The notes beneath the pieces are model-generated. The model did not search any database. It saw only the letters and a list, made by a program, of their open reading frames with translations, and had not been told where the DNA came from. The position numbers and the translations under genes were made by a program. From Pseudomonas phenolilytica (GTDB lineage: Bacteria > Pseudomonadota > Gammaproteobacteria > Pseudomonadales > Pseudomonadaceae): 64,000 nt of DNA. This document shows, one piece after another, positions 61,751-64,000 of the stretch (the stretch's first letter is position 1; every line of letters begins with the position of its first letter). The stretch lies in assembly GCF_021432765.1 (NCBI RefSeq), contig NZ_CP058908.1, positions 2,752,001 through 2,816,000 on the forward strand. The letters run 5' to 3'.

Positions 61751-62917
61751 ATGAATCTTCACGAGTACCAAGGTAAGCAGCTGTTCGCTGAATATGGTCT
61801 ACCGGTTTCCAAAGGCTATGCGGTTGATAGCCCGAAAGAGGCTGCCGAGGCCTGCGACAAGATCGGTGGCACCGAGTGGGTAGTCAAGGCACAGGTCCAT
61901 GCCGGCGGTCGCGGCAAGGCTGGCGGCGTCAAGCTGGTTCGCAGCAAGGACGAGGCCCGAGCTTTTGCCCAGCAATGGCTAGACAAGCGACTGGTAACCT
62001 ATCAGACCGATGCCAACGGGCAGCCGGTCAGCAAGATCCTCGTCGAAGCCTGCACGGATATCGACAAGGAACTCTACCTGGGCGCGGTCGTCGATCGTGC
62101 CAGCCGGCGCATCGTGTTCATGGCGTCCACCGAAGGCGGTGTGGATATCGAGAAGGTCGCGCATGACACCCCGGAAAAGATTCTCAAGGCGACCATCGAT
62201 CCGCTGGTAGGCGCGCAGCCGTTCCAGGCGCGTGAACTGGCGTTCCAGCTGGGGTTGAAAGGCGATCAGGTCAAACAGTTCGTGCACATCTTCGTCGGCC
62301 TGGCGCAGCTGTTCAAGGATTACGACCTTGCGCTGCTGGAAGTGAATCCGCTGGTGATCAAGAAGGACGGCAACCTGCATTGCCTGGACGCCAAGATCAA
62401 CATCGACAGCAACGCTATCTATCGCCAGCCGAAGCTGCGCGACATGGCCGACCCGTCCCAGGATGACCCGCGCGAGGCGCACGCCGCCAAGTGGGAGCTC
62501 AACTACGTCGCTCTGGACGGCAACATCGGTTGCATGGTCAACGGTGCGGGGCTGGCGATGGGCACGATGGATATCGTCAACCTGCACGGCGGCAAGCCGG
62601 CCAATTTCCTCGACGTCGGCGGCGGCGCCACCGAGGAGCGCGTTACCGAGGCGTTCAAGATTATCCTCTCCGACAGCAATGTCGCCGCGGTGCTGGTGAA
62701 TATCTTCGGTGGCATCGTGCGTTGCGACATGATCGCCGAAGGCATCATCGGCGCGGTGCGCGAAGTTGGCGTGCAGGTACCGGTAGTGGTGCGGCTGGAG
62801 GGCAATAATGCCGACCTGGGCGCCAAGATGCTGAGCGAAAGCGGGCTGAACATCATCGGTGCGCAAAGCCTGACCGATGCGGCCATTCAGGTTGTCAAAG
62901 CCGCGGAGGGCAAGTAA
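61751..62917 (+). CDS. sucC: Succinyl-CoA synthetase beta subunit
   Basis: 388 residues, ATP-grasp subunit. [23 protein letters not shown] start at 61751 and [24 protein letters not shown] and [16 protein letters not shown] motifs identify it. With SucD converts succinyl-CoA to succinate and makes nucleoside triphosphate. Its stop overlaps the sucD start (TAATG). Confidence 0.97.
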   Translation: MNLHEYQGKQLFAEYGLPVSKGYAVDSPKEAAEACDKIGGTEWVVKAQVHAGGRGKAGGVKLVRSKDEARAFAQQWLDKRLVTYQTDANGQPVSKILVEACTDIDKELYLGAVVDRASRRIVFMASTEGGVDIEKVAHDTPEKILKATIDPLVGAQPFQARELAFQLGLKGDQVKQFVHIFVGLAQLFKDYDLALLEVNPLVIKKDGNLHCLDAKINIDSNAIYRQPKLRDMADPSQDDPREAHAAKWELNYVALDGNIGCMVNGAGLAMGTMDIVNLHGGKPANFLDVGGGATEERVTEAFKIILSDSNVAAVLVNIFGGIVRCDMIAEGIIGAVREVGVQVPVVVRLEGNNADLGAKMLSESGLNIIGAQSLTDAAIQVVKAAEGK

Positions 62918-63804
62918 TGAGCGTGCTGATCAACAAGAACACCAAAGTTATCTGCCAAGGTTTTACCGGCTCGCAGGGTACCTTCCACTCCGAGCAGGCG
63001 ATTGCCTATGGCACACAGATGGTCGGTGGCGTAACGCCCGGCAAGGGCGGCACGCTGCATCTCGGCCTGCCGGTGTTCAATACGGTCAAGGAAGCGGTCG
63101 AAGCGACGGGTGCCGATGCCTCGGTGATCTACGTGCCGGCGCCGTTCTGCAAGGATTCGATACTTGAGGCCGCTTTTGGTGGTATCAAGCTGATCGTCTG
63201 CATCACCGAGGGCATTCCGACGCTGGACATGCTCGAAGTGAAGATCAAGTGCGATGAACTGGGCGTGCGCCTGATCGGGCCGAACTGCCCGGGCGTGATC
63301 ACTCCCGGCGAGTGCAAGATCGGTATCCAGCCCGGTCATATCCACCAGCCGGGCAAGGTTGGCATCGTTTCCCGTTCCGGCACGCTGACTTATGAAGCGG
63401 TCAAGCAGACGACGGACGCCGGTTTCGGCCAGTCCACCTGCGTCGGTATCGGTGGCGACCCGATTCCGGGTTCGACGTTCATTGATATTCTGACCCTGTT
63501 CCAGAACGATCCGCAGACCGAAGCCATCGTCATGATCGGCGAAATCGGCGGTTCGGCCGAAGAAGAGGCCGCCGCGTTCATCAAGGCCAACGTCACCAAA
63601 CCGGTGGTGTCCTATATCGCGGGCGTCACCGCCCCGGCGGGCAAGCGTATGGGCCACGCAGGTGCGATCATTTCCGGCGGCAAGGGGACGGCTGATGAGA
63701 AGTTCGCCGCCCTGCAGGACGCCGGTGTGAAGACCGTGCGCTCGCTGGCGGACATTGGCAAAGCGCTTGCCGAGGTCACCGGTTGGAGCATGAAGGGCGC
63801 CTGA
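62917..63804 (+). CDS. sucD: Succinyl-CoA synthetase alpha subunit
   Basis: 295 residues. CoA-binding domain ([22 protein letters not shown]) and the phosphorylated active-site His in [20 protein letters not shown]. Last gene of the sdh-suc block; a terminator follows 18 bases after its stop. Confidence 0.97.
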   Translation: MSVLINKNTKVICQGFTGSQGTFHSEQAIAYGTQMVGGVTPGKGGTLHLGLPVFNTVKEAVEATGADASVIYVPAPFCKDSILEAAFGGIKLIVCITEGIPTLDMLEVKIKCDELGVRLIGPNCPGVITPGECKIGIQPGHIHQPGKVGIVSRSGTLTYEAVKQTTDAGFGQSTCVGIGGDPIPGSTFIDILTLFQNDPQTEAIVMIGEIGGSAEEEAAAFIKANVTKPVVSYIAGVTAPAGKRMGHAGAIISGGKGTADEKFAALQDAGVKTVRSLADIGKALAEVTGWSMKGA

Positions 63805-63822
63805 TCGCTCTGATGCTTGTCG

Positions 63823-63846
63823 AAGGCCACCCCCGCGGTGGCCTTT
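63823..63846 (+). terminator. Rho-independent terminator after sucD
   Basis: 9-bp stem AAGGCCACC/GGTGGCCTT, loop CCCGC, short T run. The remaining bases to 64000 show no supported gene. Confidence 0.75.
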
Positions 63847-64000
63847 GCGTTTTCTACGCCTGAACCGACGGTTTGCCTCGGCATACATGGCAGGACAATG
63901 GCATCATTGCCGCCCTCAGCGTCGTCTGCTGTCTTCACGAGAGATGCCGGCGCGCAACAATGGACCGACCCAATCAGGCCGAGATCCGATTTCCAAACTC

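Overview
The window is chromosomal DNA of a high-GC gammaproteobacterium, most likely a Pseudomonas close to the P. stutzeri group (Stutzerimonas). The gene order leuC-leuD-leuB-asd-fimV-truA-trpF-accD-folC-SPOR-cvpA-purF-metZ is the one I know from Pseudomonas. Type IV pilus (FimV), polar-flagellum (fliC-flaG-fliD-fliS-fliT) and sdh/suc TCA-cycle genes fit the same assignment. No prophage, insertion sequence or CRISPR array was seen.

Layout. 1-5.4 kb (minus strand): the promoter-proximal part of a surface-polysaccharide operon (dioxygenase-like protein, sugar aminotransferase, flippase, glycosyltransferase, Wzc-type kinase cut by the window edge), behind an AT-rich leader of about 0.8 kb with two ops-like (RfaH-type) elements. 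6.2-6.6 kb: two near-identical initiator tRNA units, each with promoter and terminator. 6.6-14.6 kb: dusC, an SDR, a LysR regulator and leucine/aspartate-family biosynthesis. 15-25.8 kb: fimV and a compact housekeeping run. 25.8-28.7 kb: type II secretion genes gspD and gspC only, with a SPOR domain fused to the secretin. 29.0-29.2 kb: tRNA-Val and tRNA-Asp.

29.3-42.3 kb is the accessory part and the most interesting. It lies between an intact tRNA-Asp gene and a decayed tRNA-Asp-like remnant. Two minus-strand transcription units each begin at a Zur-type operator. One is rpmE2, a TonB-dependent receptor, an exported membrane-anchored CobN-like protein, an ExbB-like protein and a small ExbD-like DUF2149 protein. 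The other is dksA2-zigA. RpmE2 and DksA2 are zinc-free replacement paralogs and ZigA is a COG0523 GTPase, so the whole set reads as a zinc-starvation response whose central piece is a periplasmic chelatase-like machine of unknown substrate. Between them lie a methyltransferase, soxR, a LysE-type exporter, a GNAT acetyltransferase behind a SoxR-type promoter, and a periplasmic asparaginase/glutaminase.

42.5-64 kb: ligA, the flagellar filament/cap operon behind a FliA promoter, small metabolic genes (ppnP, a DUF486 membrane protein, a YkgJ-type cysteine cluster protein), then gltA (minus) divergent from sdhCDAB-sucAB-lpd-sucCD (plus), a nearly complete block for the citrate synthase to succinate part of the TCA cycle.
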